Origin: Lojkania enalia
Taxonomy: Eukaryota; Ascomycota; Dothideomycetes; Pleosporales
Direction of reading: 5' to 3'
DNA: 64,000 nucleotides
Assembly: GCA_010094045.1 (NCBI GenBank)
Contig: ML986634.1
Location: 62,001 to 126,000, forward strand
Positions 34,924-46,470 of this stretch are shown piece after piece (positions within the stretch are counted from its first letter, which is position 1; each line of letters opens with the position of its first letter). The position numbers and the translations under genes are program-made. The notes beneath the pieces were generated by a model. That model saw nothing but the letters and a program-made list of their open reading frames with translations, made no database searches and was not told where the DNA came from.

Positions 34924-37266
34924 CTATGACATCCTGGAAGCCAGAATTGCAAGTGCGATCTAACGGAACAGTTAGGGCCAGGTCAAGTGAGGTTCAGTGT
35001 TTGGACATACTATCACTCCTATAAGGAGTGTCCCGATCCCAGACATTATTCGATTAAGGTTGCGCCACCATATGGCTTTCTGATAAGATCGATCGTCGAC
35101 GGGCCCTAGCTGTGCGGCGAACTGCTGTTCGAGGTCCATCTGACTAGGGGTGGCTTCGGCCAACTCGGGGTCAGGGGGCAATGGGAGGATAGACGCAACC
35201 ATCCATGCTGATATAGGGGTTAGTACATATGATTTATGGAAGTAGGGATCATGCGCATGGGGCACTTACCTAAGGGACAAATAAAACCTAGGCAGAAGAA
35301 CACAACTTGGCGGTTTGTACGACTAAACAACGATGGATTGTCATCAAAAGAAGGTGCTTTCCATGCGCTCAGGCGTGCTTGACTTCTTCTATCTTGTCGC
35401 AAACGCGGAGTGAATGGTTCGTTTAAAGGTCGCCTTGGGGGTCCAACAACGTAAACTTCATGTTCCACAGGGCCGTCTGAAATAGACACTGTTTCCGGGT
35501 GTGACATGCGCATGTGTGGCCGGTTGCGGGGCCGGTAAATGCTCAGTGGAAAGTTTCCCTCTGAAGGGGTGTTGGTTCGGCCGCTCTGGGCTGTTGGAAT
35601 TCGAATGCTATCAGAACCTTCCGTAGACGAATCTGGCGCGCCTAGAGATGAGCGTTCGCCACGCCGATAGTAGACTCTACCAAGCAATTAGCTATTTTAG
35701 GTGCACGAACAGAGCTGCAGATATATACCTCGCCCATGCTGGAATGGTATTGTGGATGAAAGTTGACAGATCAGATTGCGAGGAGCTGGGTCGCGAAGAA
35801 CTTGACCGTGAATCGCTGTCGTGTCTGCGCAGAAACGATCTTTTTGTTCTCAAAGGGGGTGACTGAAGTGGTGATATGGTGTCATGGCGTTCGCCTTCCT
35901 GCGAGTCCCTATCTTCATTCGAAGGTCGGGTTATGGGGGAGAATAAAGGTAAAGGAACGGCGACTGAAGCCTCGGTATAGTTATCTGATGAGACGTTTTC
36001 CGATGACGATATGCTGCTAATTGTCTGGCGCCTCCTAGCAGTTTGTCCCTGCGAAGGCCCGGCACGATCATCGTGTGAATGTGAATGTGAACGCGCATCA
36101 ATGGATCGAGAAGCGGTGCGCTCAATGGATCGGGAGCCTCGTTCGGACTCTGACGCTATCGTCGAAAGCTGAGAACTCCAATGATGCACCTGCGAGGTGC
36201 GCGGGTTCATTCGGGACGTAATATTTGGGACGTTTTGTGATTCGGCCCATAGGCTGCTGGCTGAAGGCGCTCGTATGACAGGGTAATGTACTCGAACTCC
36301 GGTCGCGACGGTGACTTGACGAGCGTCATGAATAGTAGGTGAAGGTTGTGAAGAGGATCGTGGGCGTTCAGCGGTAGATGAGGTATCGGAAAATGCAAAT
36401 GATTCCGTAGATGCTTTCAATATAGGCCGCCTTGGTACCGTATTAGTAGATGAAGCCTGCTTCTTTCTGTCGGATCCAGACGACGGGGTATGTTTGTGGC
36501 CTTGTTGGAGTTGGCCGATACTAGATGACGCTCTCCTGTGGTCGGACCGCCGATGGGTAAGGGTGTCGGCTGAGGCGGTTGAGGCAAGCGATGCGGCAGA
36601 TGCCTTTGGCGTTAATGCGTGGCCCTCTAGCGGATCTGCACTAGAGGAAGACGAAGGAACGACAGCCCGGATTGTCGGTCGAGTAGGCTGCGAGAGAACC
36701 TCTTCAAGTACGTCCAATCCCTTTTCCTTGGGGCTAAATTCCGTCGGCGATGACGGGGGTGTGGTGCCCTGCGAAAATCGACTACTGGTCGATGGTGAGA
36801 ATGACGAGGCCACTATTGTGTCTGCATCGGACGCAGCGGTCGACGTCGATTGCCTGATTGATCTCTTGGGCTGTAAGGGTTTGGGGACCAGGGTGTGCTG
36901 GGACTCGAACTTCGCGACCGCATTGGCGACTATGCTTCCATCTGAAACACGAGACCCCCTGCCCTCGAACGCATACCCCGGTCTATTACGAGGAGGTAAT
37001 ATTTGAGATGGCTGACTGGGAAATGGGGTCTTTGAATAGATGTCGGTTCCTGGATCCTCAACTATGCGAATGGTAGGACCGGAGTATTGATTGGTCTGTG
37101 AATTGGAACGGTCGTGCAAAGGCCGCCGGACAGGAGATGTGTTTCTCGAGGACGGCGGTGAGAACCTCGGCGCGCGTGCAAGAAGAGAAGGAACTGGCGA
37201 CTTGGGTGTGGACGTCCTCTGAATGTCATCGGAAGACATTGCGAACAGTCCAGGCGATTCGTGCAA
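34924..37266 (-). CDS. Serine-rich protein with two C-terminal TM segments
   Basis: Four minus-strand exons (37266-35729, 35676-35270, 35207-35011, 34959-34924) give 725 residues, or 716 if translation starts at MSSDDIQ (37239). Both ATGs are in frame and I cannot separate them. The first 510 residues are Ser/Thr/Pro/Arg-rich and disordered. Then comes the conserved-looking FIHNTIPAWARVYYRRGERS, a further disordered stretch, and a first hydrophobic segment VVFFCLGFICPLAWMVASIL. A second, TLLIGVIIALAILASRM, is completed only by the last exon of 36 nt. That exon was added because reading through its GTATGT donor replaces a perfect membrane helix with a polar tail, and because a CCCTAAC branch site precedes the acceptor. 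Similar proteins are annotated only as serine-rich in fungi. Probable membrane-anchored regulator; function unknown. Confidence 0.8.
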
Positions 37267-38393
37267 TGAAATGCGTGACGGCGTGGACGCGATGCGATAA
37301 TATGGGCCCGATACATTAAGTTAACGGAAAAAGAGATATGATAAAAGGAAAGAATAAGAAAGGTAGAGAAACGTCAATTGTAAAGAGTGACAAAAAGTGC
37401 TATACAAACATGTCGAACGAGTGACAAATGGAGCGCAAAGGCATTAAAAGGTTTGAGATTTTGAAAAGAAAGAGACGGGGAGTGGGCGGCGGCTGTTAAT
37501 ACCCTCAGGAGAGCGAGGCCGCCGCGAGCGAACCGAAAGAGTTCTTAGCTGATGCGGATGCAGCTCGCGAATGCAAGGTGCTATCCAATGCCAGCGCACA
37601 ACCCTGTGAGCGGACAAGCACGAGCCCCAGGCAGTCACAGCCGCGTTTTGAGAGAGTGGTCCTTTTCTGAGGCAGATCCTGACTCCAGGACACTCTTACT
37701 GGGCTCTGCGCTCGATTTCTATCGCGGACCGGTCGTCAGGAGCCTTGAGAGGCGCTCAATCTTGTTCCCCTCAGAGCGCCGCGGACCGCCCCTTATCACT
37801 GTCGATAGAGCGCAACGGCGTCTGGCGACGCGTTGTGTGGGCGGAGGAGGAAATGAAATTCAATTTTTAGCACTGTTAGCAGCTGGAAAATCGACGAATG
37901 ACGTGTTGACACGGACCGTTGGACGGCCGTGAGAGCTGCCACCGGCTCCGCGGTGGTCCTTGCGCGTGGGCACGTGCGAGGCTTGGAGATGCAGGGGAGA
38001 CTCTGGGAGACAGGCGTGGCTGGGCCCACTGATCCCCGCCCGAACGGGAAGAGGAGGCTGGCGTGAACGGATGTGGATTCCACGGATCGATCGGTCGGTC
38101 GGCCGGAGACCGGCGAAAAGATGTTCCGGCACGTGATTCTGCTACTCCTGGGTTGGAATGGTCAGGATGTTGGACGAAATGGGCTGTTTGCTTTGTTTGC
38201 AAGGCGGACAATAGCTATCGATAATCCGGTTCGGGGAACAATTGTGAGCTCGCTCTTGCCCACGCCCCGGCTCTCGATGCGGGGGGTCTATAAAGGCTTT
38301 GGCACGCTGTGGCCGCCGCGGTTCGACCTATTTTCGACTGCCTCTTCGCGCTCGGCGTGTTGAGCTCCTACGCTCCTCTACCGGTCTCGCACA
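37267..38393. promoter_or_regulatory. Divergent upstream region with TATA box
   Basis: This 1.1 kb lies between the divergent serine-rich gene and the RCE1 locus. It is GC-richer than the islands. A TATAAA at 38289-38294 sits about 100 bases before the ATG at 38394 and is a good core promoter candidate for the plus-strand transcript. No other element could be assigned. Confidence 0.5.
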
Positions 38394-38581
38394 ATGGCGC
38401 CTATCAAGACTTGGGCCGATCGTTTCAGCGCGCTGGGGAAGCTGTACGAAAAGCACCTCAAAGGCGGTAAGTCTAGATCCATTGGCCTGCGCTTCTCGCT
38501 TTTTCTCCAGACGCTTGCGCGACGCACCACCTCTGCACACTAGGTTCTCACAATTGCTTTGAATTCTTTAAGCATGTCTAA
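38394..38581 (+). CDS. Possible small spliced ORF ahead of RCE1
   Basis: An ATG in good context (CACAATGGCG) opens a 73-nt exon (38394-38466) encoding MAPIKTWADRFSALGKLYEK followed by HLKG, ending at a canonical GTAAGT. Using the CTAG acceptor at 38543 gives a 36-residue peptide ending CFEFFKHV, stop at 38579-38581. The alternative TCCAG acceptor at 38510 keeps the same frame with 11 more residues. The stop overlaps the RCE1 start codon region (38574) in another frame. It could be a real microprotein, a regulatory upstream ORF on the RCE1 mRNA, or chance. I know no family for it. The exon cannot be fused in frame to RCE1 with these splice sites. Confidence 0.35.
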
Positions 38582-39701
38582 CGTGTCGTCAGCCCAGAAG
38601 CCGCCAGCCATCTCTCCCAATACCGCGGCTGCTTTGTCGGTGCGTCCCGTTTCAGGCCCCCACCCTGCCCTTATGTCTATCTACCTATCGAGCAGCATAG
38701 ATCGATGGAAACTAGACACCAGGGCTAATCGCTGCACCTGCAGGTTATTTTCACGTTCATCTATGTCGTACCGTTCTACCTCTCTCCAGCAACACGGCCT
38801 TCCCGGCAGCTCTCCCGTGATGCGCCCTCCTCCATACGCGCGAGGATACGTGCAGTCACATTCTCATGTGTCATAAGCACGGCTTTGACCGTCTTGATCC
38901 TGCATCAGTACGGTAATGCATCGCCGCGAGAGGTCCTCAAGATGTTTGGCGTCTGGCCGATCTCTTTCCTAGATACCGCAAGAACACTGCTACTTGTCAT
39001 AATTTTATTTGCCGGCCCCCTATTCGAATTTGCTATTGTAGACGGTGGCTTGAAGCATTGGATACGAGGCACCCATATTCAAGAAGTCCTCAGAAGTTGG
39101 ATTGGGTATAGGAATTTCGTGGTGGTTCGTAAATTCATTCCCCCATACTACGACCCCGACTTACTCAGTCCAGGGCCCCGTGAGCGAAGAACTTATTTGG
39201 CGCGCTCTCATTATCCCACTACATATTCTCGCCAAGTTTTCCGGAAAGCAGATCATCTTCCTAACTCCACTATACTTCGGAATCGCTCATGTCCACCACC
39301 TCTACGAATTCCGCTTGACCCACCCGCATACTCCCGTTGCACTAGCCATCCTACGTTCGCTGTTCCAGTTCACGTACACGTCCCTCTTTGGCTTTTTTGC
39401 CGCATTTGTGTTCCTCCGAACCGGCAATCTCCTATCAATAATTCTTGCCCATAGTTTTTGCAACTTTATGGGCTTGCCACGATTCTGGGGACGTGTCGGT
39501 GTGGAAGCTGGTGTACCGATTGGACCTCCTGATGCGGATAAGCGAAACGATGAGAATGTCGATTGCGCCCGTGCAAAAAGTGTGGCATGGACAGCAGCAT
39601 ATTATGTTCTCCTAGTTGTAGGGGCCGTGGGATTTTATCTACAGCTGTTTCCTTTGACTGAGAGCAGCTATGCTCTACCAGTTGTGTTGACCGAGGAATG
39701 A
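38574..39701 (+). CDS. RCE1: CAAX prenyl protease Rce1
   Basis: Three exons (38574-38639, 38744-39124, 39174-39701) give 324 residues, typical for Rce1. The enzyme is an ER-membrane intramembrane protease that removes the -AAX tripeptide from farnesylated or geranylgeranylated proteins such as Ras and a-factor-type pheromones. The protein is polytopic. The catalytic motif GPVSEELIWR carries the Glu pair E154/E155 and R159. H188 lies in YFGIAHVHHLYEF, and H242 with N246 in LAHSFCNFMG. These are the conserved residues of the ABI/Rce1 family. The second intron is 49 bp. Its donor was placed at GTTCGT because this gives RNFVVGP, matching the family spacing between RN and GP, whereas the overlapping GTGGTT donor would delete one residue. 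It converges with TRM9, with 71 bp between stop codons. Confidence 0.92.
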
Positions 39702-39772
39702 TGAATGACTCAAGGTCAATATTAGCTAGGCATTGCGTTCGGAGCCTGTATATATATATATTGAGGCCGAGC

Positions 39773-40690
39773 TTATGAGCCAATTGGTCCTGTGTCCCGC
39801 TTTGGGCTTGCTATTGCCCACCAGTTATCTTTCTCATAACCAGAATCAATAACGACTCCGCCGGCTTCTTCTATATCATGCCGAAGTTCTCCCTTTCTGT
39901 AAAGATGGTAATACCGCATATAGGTCTTACTCTGCAATTGCTCTGCTAAAGTTTGCTCTTCGGAGTCTTGATGCTCAGCTTCGCTCTTGCGTTTCCTCTG
40001 CCCTTTCACTCTCTTCGCTTTCTGCCCTCCCTTTATGACCCACGGTACCATGACATCCTGCTCATGTCCCTCGTCCCAGCCTCTTCGACTATCTTTCTGC
40101 TCTAGCGCCCAGACGTAGATTAGCGCTCTGCTTTCACTATCACCAACGTCCCCAGAAGGTCGCCGCAGAAGATCTAGTACAGCTCTCACAGCTTCCACCC
40201 TCCTCGCCGATGTGGAAAGATGATGTATAACTGCAATCGAAATCGCAAAATCAAAACAATACAACGGATGCGGCAAACTCAGATTATCTGCCACCACTGC
40301 TACATGTGGTTGATGCTGTCTTGCGATTTTGACCAAATTTGTTGACCTAGCACACATTACTATCACGCTCGGGCTCCCTTATATCTGCTAGGTTTATGTT
40401 GAGTTTACGTACCGGTCTGACGCCACTATAAACACTCTTGGATTCACAGTCAAATACTTCCCATTACCACATCCAACGTCCGCGCCGACTGCCCCATCTG
40501 GCAACTCTTTCAGGAATCGTTCGACTATTGGCCAGGGCTACAAGCACAAGATCAATTCAATTCTTTATCGCGGACTCGAGATGACGCACACCTTATACCT
40601 AGTTGATGAAAAATGAGATGCTATTTCTTCATACACGGAGTGCACATGCTCGGCCTCGTATCCCTCGCCACGGGCTTCTAACTTAGACAT
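39773..40690 (-). CDS. TRM9: tRNA wobble-uridine methyltransferase Trm9
   Basis: Three minus-strand exons (40690-40592, 40537-40413, 40346-39773) give 265 residues. Trm9, with Trm112, methylates carboxymethyl-uridine at the wobble position of tRNA-Arg and tRNA-Glu and supports translation during stress. The SAM-binding motif GADVGCGNGKYL (about 51-62) and the upstream EEIASHFSSTRYKPWPIVERF block are diagnostic. Next come VASDRSTNLVKIA, DFAISIAVIHHLST and a C-terminal RYYHLYRKGELRHDIEEAGG motif. A Lys/Arg-rich insertion lies between the last two, as in fungal homologues. The start was set at MSKLEARGEGYEAEHVH because yeast Trm9 begins just before this helix. An in-frame ATG at 40762 would add 24 residues and cannot be excluded. 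Confidence 0.93.
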
Positions 40691-41314
40691 GATGTTGCGG
40701 CTTATTGAGGATGTATAGGAATGCCAGTTGTGGTGGGGGAACGTCTTGGGTAGATGTGCCAAGGCGCTAGAAGGAGATCTACTTTCTCTATAGGTGTCTT
40801 CCTTCTCTGCCCGCTCCTGAGTTCAATGACCTAGATGATCTTCCTACGGGGATTACAATCTACCATATTTGTATCTGCAAGGGGAGTATAACTCAGTTTA
40901 TCTTTTAATATCCTTTTCAAGTCTCGTAGTTGTCTATTAGCTCTTCAGAACCTTTCCAAGTCTTTCTGCCTACCTTTTTGATCATACTCCCTGTACTGTT
41001 CAGCCTGATCAGTATTCACTATCAGTTCTTCTTTGTTTTATTGTCTACTTCTAGAATAGCTCTGTTGAATAAAGAGCACAAAGCACTTAGCAGCATTCTT
41101 CGGCCTTTGACGAAAAAGAAGATGGAAATAGCAACAATGAAGATAATAATGATATTGTGGGATGACTGTTATGATCCTTTTGACCATCATCATGCAGATG
41201 CGATATATCTCAACTTTTTTTCTTGTTTGTATCCAAATCTCAAGCTCATTCTCCAGTCCCTCTTCTCTAGTCTTCAGTTATCAAGAAACAATTCTCCCAA
41301 AGTCTTCCTCCACC
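40691..41314. promoter_or_regulatory. Divergent upstream region TRM9 / USP gene
   Basis: These 624 bases separate the TRM9 and deubiquitinase starts and should contain both promoters. The part nearest 41314 is T/C-rich leader. The frame of the USP gene stays open upstream to about 41162, but the ATG at 41315 in CACCATGCC context is the better start. Confidence 0.4.
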
Positions 41315-42571
41315 ATGCCTCACACCCGCACCGCAGGTTTAGTCTTCCATCCACCAGTTCGCAGTCGCACCCCGGCCCAGCAAGCTAAAGATACGCATGT
41401 CGCTCGCATTGCAAAGAAGTGGCCAATCCCGCACACGCGCGGAACTAGTGCGAGCCGCGGTCTCGAGAGAAGAGGAAACACCTGCTACCGCCTCTCAACC
41501 CTCCAGGTGCTTATGCATCTTCCCAAGTTTCTGAATTGGATTCTGTCCCACAACGTGGCAGATGCGACTGGCAACACTGTGAACGGTTGCTCTCCAGCTA
41601 CATTTGCCACTGGTTTTGGTTGCGCCGCTTGCCATATCAAGGCGTTGGTGCAATCATATTGGGGTGAAGGGAATGTAGTCGGTGGCGTGCCGGCACAAAT
41701 CCTCCACAACGACTCAGTAATGCGAGATATTAACCACATGACAAATGTCATGATGGGGGTGCCCCCCGGAGGGCCTATTCCACAAGAAGATGCAGAGCTC
41801 TTCTACACGCAGCTCCTACACGAGCTTGACGATTCCGTGAACACCTTAATGTAAGACCCCTTTCCCCTTCAGCTCACCCCCCTTCATCTTGCTAACGAAC
41901 GATTTAGCCCCGGCATAACTCCATGGTCCGACCAATATGCCGCCCTCTTCACCATCCAACGCTCCACCACGCGCCTCTGCAACACCTGCAACACCCCACG
42001 CACCATTCCCATTACCGTCCCCAGCATAATTGCCCGTCAGGACATCGGTTTCATAAGTATCCCCATCAACCAGCACGACCACGACTCCGTCTCCGCCGCA
42101 ATCCACCGCCACATGCAGCCCTCGGCCCTCGGCCTTCTCCAATGCACAACCTGCAACGCCAACCAACAATTCACCGACCACCACGCCATCATCGCCGCGC
42201 CCGAGTACCTCCGTATAAAACTAAATATTGTATACCACGACGCCGCAGGCAATGTCCACAAAATCACAAACCCAATTGCCCTAGACAAGACGCTCGATCT
42301 CACGCAATACCAAACCGATCGCTCAACGCCGCTGAAATACAAGCTCATCAGCGTGATCCAGCATTCGGGCCAGGGCTTGCAGAGCGGGCATTACGCGGCG
42401 ACGGTGAAGGGGAGGGCGGGCGTGGCGGTTGTGGATGACGGGGTGGTAAGGGATGTGGCGGAGAGGCGGTTGAGGGATAATCCGATGGTTTGGGGGGGCG
42501 CGGGGAAGGGGATGAGGTTCCAAGCTGTCGTGCTTATGTATGTTAGGACGAGGAATAGGGAGCTTCTGTAA
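41315..42571 (+). CDS. USP-family ubiquitin carboxyl-terminal hydrolase
   Basis: Two exons (41315-41850, 41908-42571) with a 57-bp intron containing GCTAAC give 399 residues. The protein is a compact cysteine deubiquitinase of the USP (peptidase C19) fold. The Cys box is GLERRGNTCYRLSTLQVL with C57 as nucleophile. The His box is SGHYAATVKGRAGVAVVDDG with H340. Two CxxC pairs, LCNTCNT and LQCTTCN, form the usual zinc-binding fingers, and another CAACH motif lies near residue 110. The Cys box departs from the common GLxNxGNTCYxNSxLQ: Arg-Arg replaces the Asn-x before GNTC and Leu replaces the Asn after CYR. The sequence looks fast-evolving and I cannot assign it to a named yeast Ubp. The N-terminal 40 residues are basic and disordered. 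Confidence 0.85.
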
Positions 42572-43074
42572 TGGGCGAAGGTAAGTTTTGTTAAACAAAG
42601 GTTTGGTTGTTGTGCGGGTTTAGCATGGTTTATTTTGGGTTTCTTTTGGCTGGAATTGAGGGCTGTGTTGCTGTTAGATTTTGATTAAGGGGTATTTGTG
42701 TCCTGTTCTTTGTAGATAAGCTTCTTGGGCCCGTCGATCACTAGAAGGGATTGTTTATCTGGAGTAAAGCCTAAGGTATGTTATAGTAATTTTAAGCCCT
42801 TCTAGTAGCATAGCATCCAAGACTCGATCAATGTCTAACTTGTTGGAGATGGCATAGACCTGAGTATAGAATAGTAATCTACTATATTTATATCCTATAT
42901 TTTGTAACTCCAAAAAAATAAGTATCCACGATATACAACAAATCATTTGATCTTAGTAAAGTCTATCGACAAAGGCATAAGCCAGAGAAATGCACCGAAG
43001 CTTTTAATTCCTCTACACTCCCGTCTTAATAAATTTTTCGTTATATAACACATATTCTACACATCACCCAATCT
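42572..43074. other. Convergent intergenic region USP / HEM13
   Basis: These 503 bases are AT-rich 3' UTR sequence shared by two converging genes. Nothing else was seen. Confidence 0.4.
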
Positions 43075-44395
43075 CTACACCCACTCCTTCGGATTCCTCA
43101 GCACCTCAAGTAACCGCTCCTCCCTACTCCCCTTCTCCGGTGCATGCATATACTGCCAGCGCGCCGTCAACGGCAAACTCATCAGAATACTCTCAACCCT
43201 CGAACCGGGTGTATTCAACCCAAAGGCCGTGCCTCTATCGTGCACGAGATTGAATTCCACATACCTCCCCCTCCTCAATTGCTGCCACTGTTTCTCCGCC
43301 TCCGTATACGGCATGTTCTTCCTGCGCTCAATAATTGGGATATAACTAGGCAAGAATGCACTCAAGCAGTCCTGTGCAAAGGCGAACAGTTGTTCCTGGT
43401 CTTTTTCCGATTCATCGAGGTCATCGAAGAAGATGCCGCCGACGCCGCGCGACTCAGAGCGGTGCTTGTTGTTGAAGTACTCGTCGCACCACTTCTTGAA
43501 GCGCGGGTAGTATGTTTTGTCGTGTTTGTCGCAGGCGGATTTGATGGTGGAGTGGAAGTGGATGGCGTCTTCGTCGAATAAATATGAAGGTGTCAAGTCG
43601 CAGCCGCCGCCGTACCACCATGCATTCGTGTTGCCGAATTCATCTGCCGTTTCGAAGTAGCGGTAGTTCAAATGGACAGTAGGTGCCATGGGATTGGAAG
43701 GATGCAACACCATGCTCAAGCCTGCGGCGAAGAATTCTAGACTGTCGACGTCGGGGTCTAGGGCTTTGTGGTTGACGCGCATTTTTTGGATGGCGGCGCG
43801 TGGGAGCTTGCCGTAGACGACGGAGGTGTTGACGCCGGCTTTCTCGAAGACATTGCCGTCTTGTAGCACGCAGGTTATGCCGCCGCCGCCCTCGGGCCGC
43901 TGCCAGGTGTCGATATGGAATTTCTTGCCGTCGACCTTTTCTAGTTCCGCAACGATTTGTTTTTGGTGTTGTTTTATGAATTGCTCCATGCGGAGGCGCA
44001 TGGGGGATTGCTCGGTAATGCCGGATTCGCGCTTGAGGAGGGCGTCTTTTTCGGCAATGGTGGGACCTTCCGCTTTGACGTCTTCGGTGAGCTGGATAAT
44101 GTCAGAGCGGCATAATAGAAAGATTGATTGTTCGAAGACTTACGATGTTATAGATCAGAAGAAGGGTGAACGGTACCAAGACATACTTCCGTATGCGGTT
44201 CCCCCATGGACTTGATTTCGACGGCTCTCGCCATTCCTTCAGTGGATCCCTTTGACCAGGTTCATTGAGAGGGCGCTTTACAGCCTTGGTGAACTGTCTG
44301 GACTGGAATTGTGGACGCGGTATTCTGCGTGGCGCATAGCTCCGCGGAAGCTCGAAAGCTCGGAGGAGGCGGGATGAGGGTCGTGGGGAAGGCAT
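43075..44395 (-). CDS. HEM13: Coproporphyrinogen III oxidase (oxygen-dependent)
   Basis: Two minus-strand exons (44395-44144, 44091-43075) with a 52-bp intron give 422 residues. The enzyme converts coproporphyrinogen III to protoporphyrinogen IX using O2 in haem synthesis. The catalytic domain begins near residue 105 and shows [25 protein letters not shown] sequence, [14 protein letters not shown], the signature [39 protein letters not shown] and [16 protein letters not shown]. Residues 1-60 are Arg/Ser/Pro-rich and lack acidic clusters, as in a mitochondrial presequence. Residues 71-84 ([14 protein letters not shown]) form a hydrophobic segment. Together they suggest targeting to the intermembrane space, unlike the cytosolic yeast enzyme. 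The start at 44395 (MPSPRPSS) was preferred over an in-frame ATG 60 bases upstream because it opens with the presequence. Confidence 0.94.
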
Positions 44396-45329
44396 TGTGA
44401 AGCAATTGGCTTCAAAGCTGCGAGAGTAGACTATAAAAGACACATCGGAATGCAAGAGGCGTTTGTGTGCATGCGAAGATTGAGGATTACAATATTATTC
44501 CATGTCAAAATTTGATAATAGTAGTAGCGCATCACACCATGGTGGCAGCATCGCTCAGGTACCGCGGGAAATCAAATGCTGCAAACGAAGCAAACTATAA
44601 AGTCACGTGAGTCACATCTCACCATCTTTGGCAATGTTCTGCTGGTGATTGGCCGGCTTATTGTCTTGATTGAATGCGCCATGCGGAAATTCTGGGCAGT
44701 TCGATGCACCTTGGGACGGTATTCCGAAAGTCTCGGAGTGAAAGGAGCAAGAGAGGCCATAGAAACCCCTGGAGCTTCAACTCCGGCCCAGCCACTGTTC
44801 GATGCTGCGTACATGACTATACAAACAGCATGGCGAAAGCGGCTTGTTCGCGATAGACCGAGTAGGAGAATAGCTGTACTTTGACAATGCGAGATAGAGT
44901 AGCTTCGTCTGTACTTTGCTGCCGTGAGTCAACGAGAGGTCGGGTAGGTCAGTTGTACCGCTCGCTCCCCATGACTTGCGGCGGCTGGGGCTGAGCACAA
45001 AGGAGTCATTTCATGCCCATCGGCGAACAAAGGGCGGTGCTGTGAATGACAACGATCAGGACTCGGATTGTGTCTCTGATATTATAAAGATAACATCTGC
45101 TAGCTTTACGTAGGGCGGCGGAGCGTCCAGCGAAGCTGCGACCCGATTGCGTGCACGTGCCGCCTAGCGGGGTGACAAGCACTTAAACTCACCGCCGCAC
45201 TTCTGCCTGCTCTCATCTTCCTACATAAACCTCCCGCGCCAGCTCCATCGCACACATTTCCAACCACGATACCCGACTGCTATCACCGATATCCTCCACA
45301 CAAACTCTTCAATACACACACACGTCATC
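44396..45329. promoter_or_regulatory. Shared upstream region of HEM13 and ATG8
   Basis: These 934 bases separate the divergent HEM13 and ATG8 start codons. A frame of 102 codons at 44576-44884 shows no homology. The ATG8 leader is C/A-rich, with a CACACACA run just before the start. No specific regulatory site could be named. Confidence 0.45.
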
Positions 45330-45809
<480 letters not shown>

Positions 45810-46434
45810 GCGTCATAACTTCCCGCGCCACCCCAACACATCTCTATTCTTCCGGCATCGAGGGGCGCGGTGATCGCGGGCGTTGCGGATTTCATGGGTT
45901 CTTTTCCTTACGATCGATGGACACTCTCATGGTTACGAGCGAGACGCAAAGACTGCGATGAGCACGCCGAGACGCGGGAGCTACTCGTCTTACAAATCCA
46001 GCGCGACAAGCACTCTTGGGTAAGCGGGCAGTCGTTTCGGCATACTTGCACTTTGGGAGCAGTGAGCCTGTCGCATGATTGAATGAGCAAGGGAGCCACA
46101 GATCAGATCAAGACCGACAACAGCATGCTCGTTCAGCCGAATTAGAGTACCGATGGGTTTGACACTATTGCGTTCCCCCATTTTCTCCCTTTGATCTGTA
46201 GTTTAATCCCCCTTTGCACTGGCTAGCTATGAATGAATCGGATCTGATCCGTACGCGCGCTCTCTCAACCTCTGAGTCTTTGTGATGTGTGATGTGTGAC
46301 ACCGTACCATGCATCTGCCTTGTTGGCGTGACTTGCGGCTCGGAAACCGCATGACGACATCACGGCCGGTAGTCATGTCAGCCGCAGCCCCGTTTGTAAC
46401 TGCGAGCATGCCCTCTGTCTGACTACCGCCACGC

Positions 46435-46457
46435 AATAATAATAAAAATAATAATAA
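46435..46457. repeat. AAT microsatellite
   Basis: An imperfect run of AAT trinucleotides, with one AAA-type interruption, about 620 bases after ATG8. No gene is affected. Confidence 0.7.
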
Positions 46458-46470
46458 CGACAATAAGATA

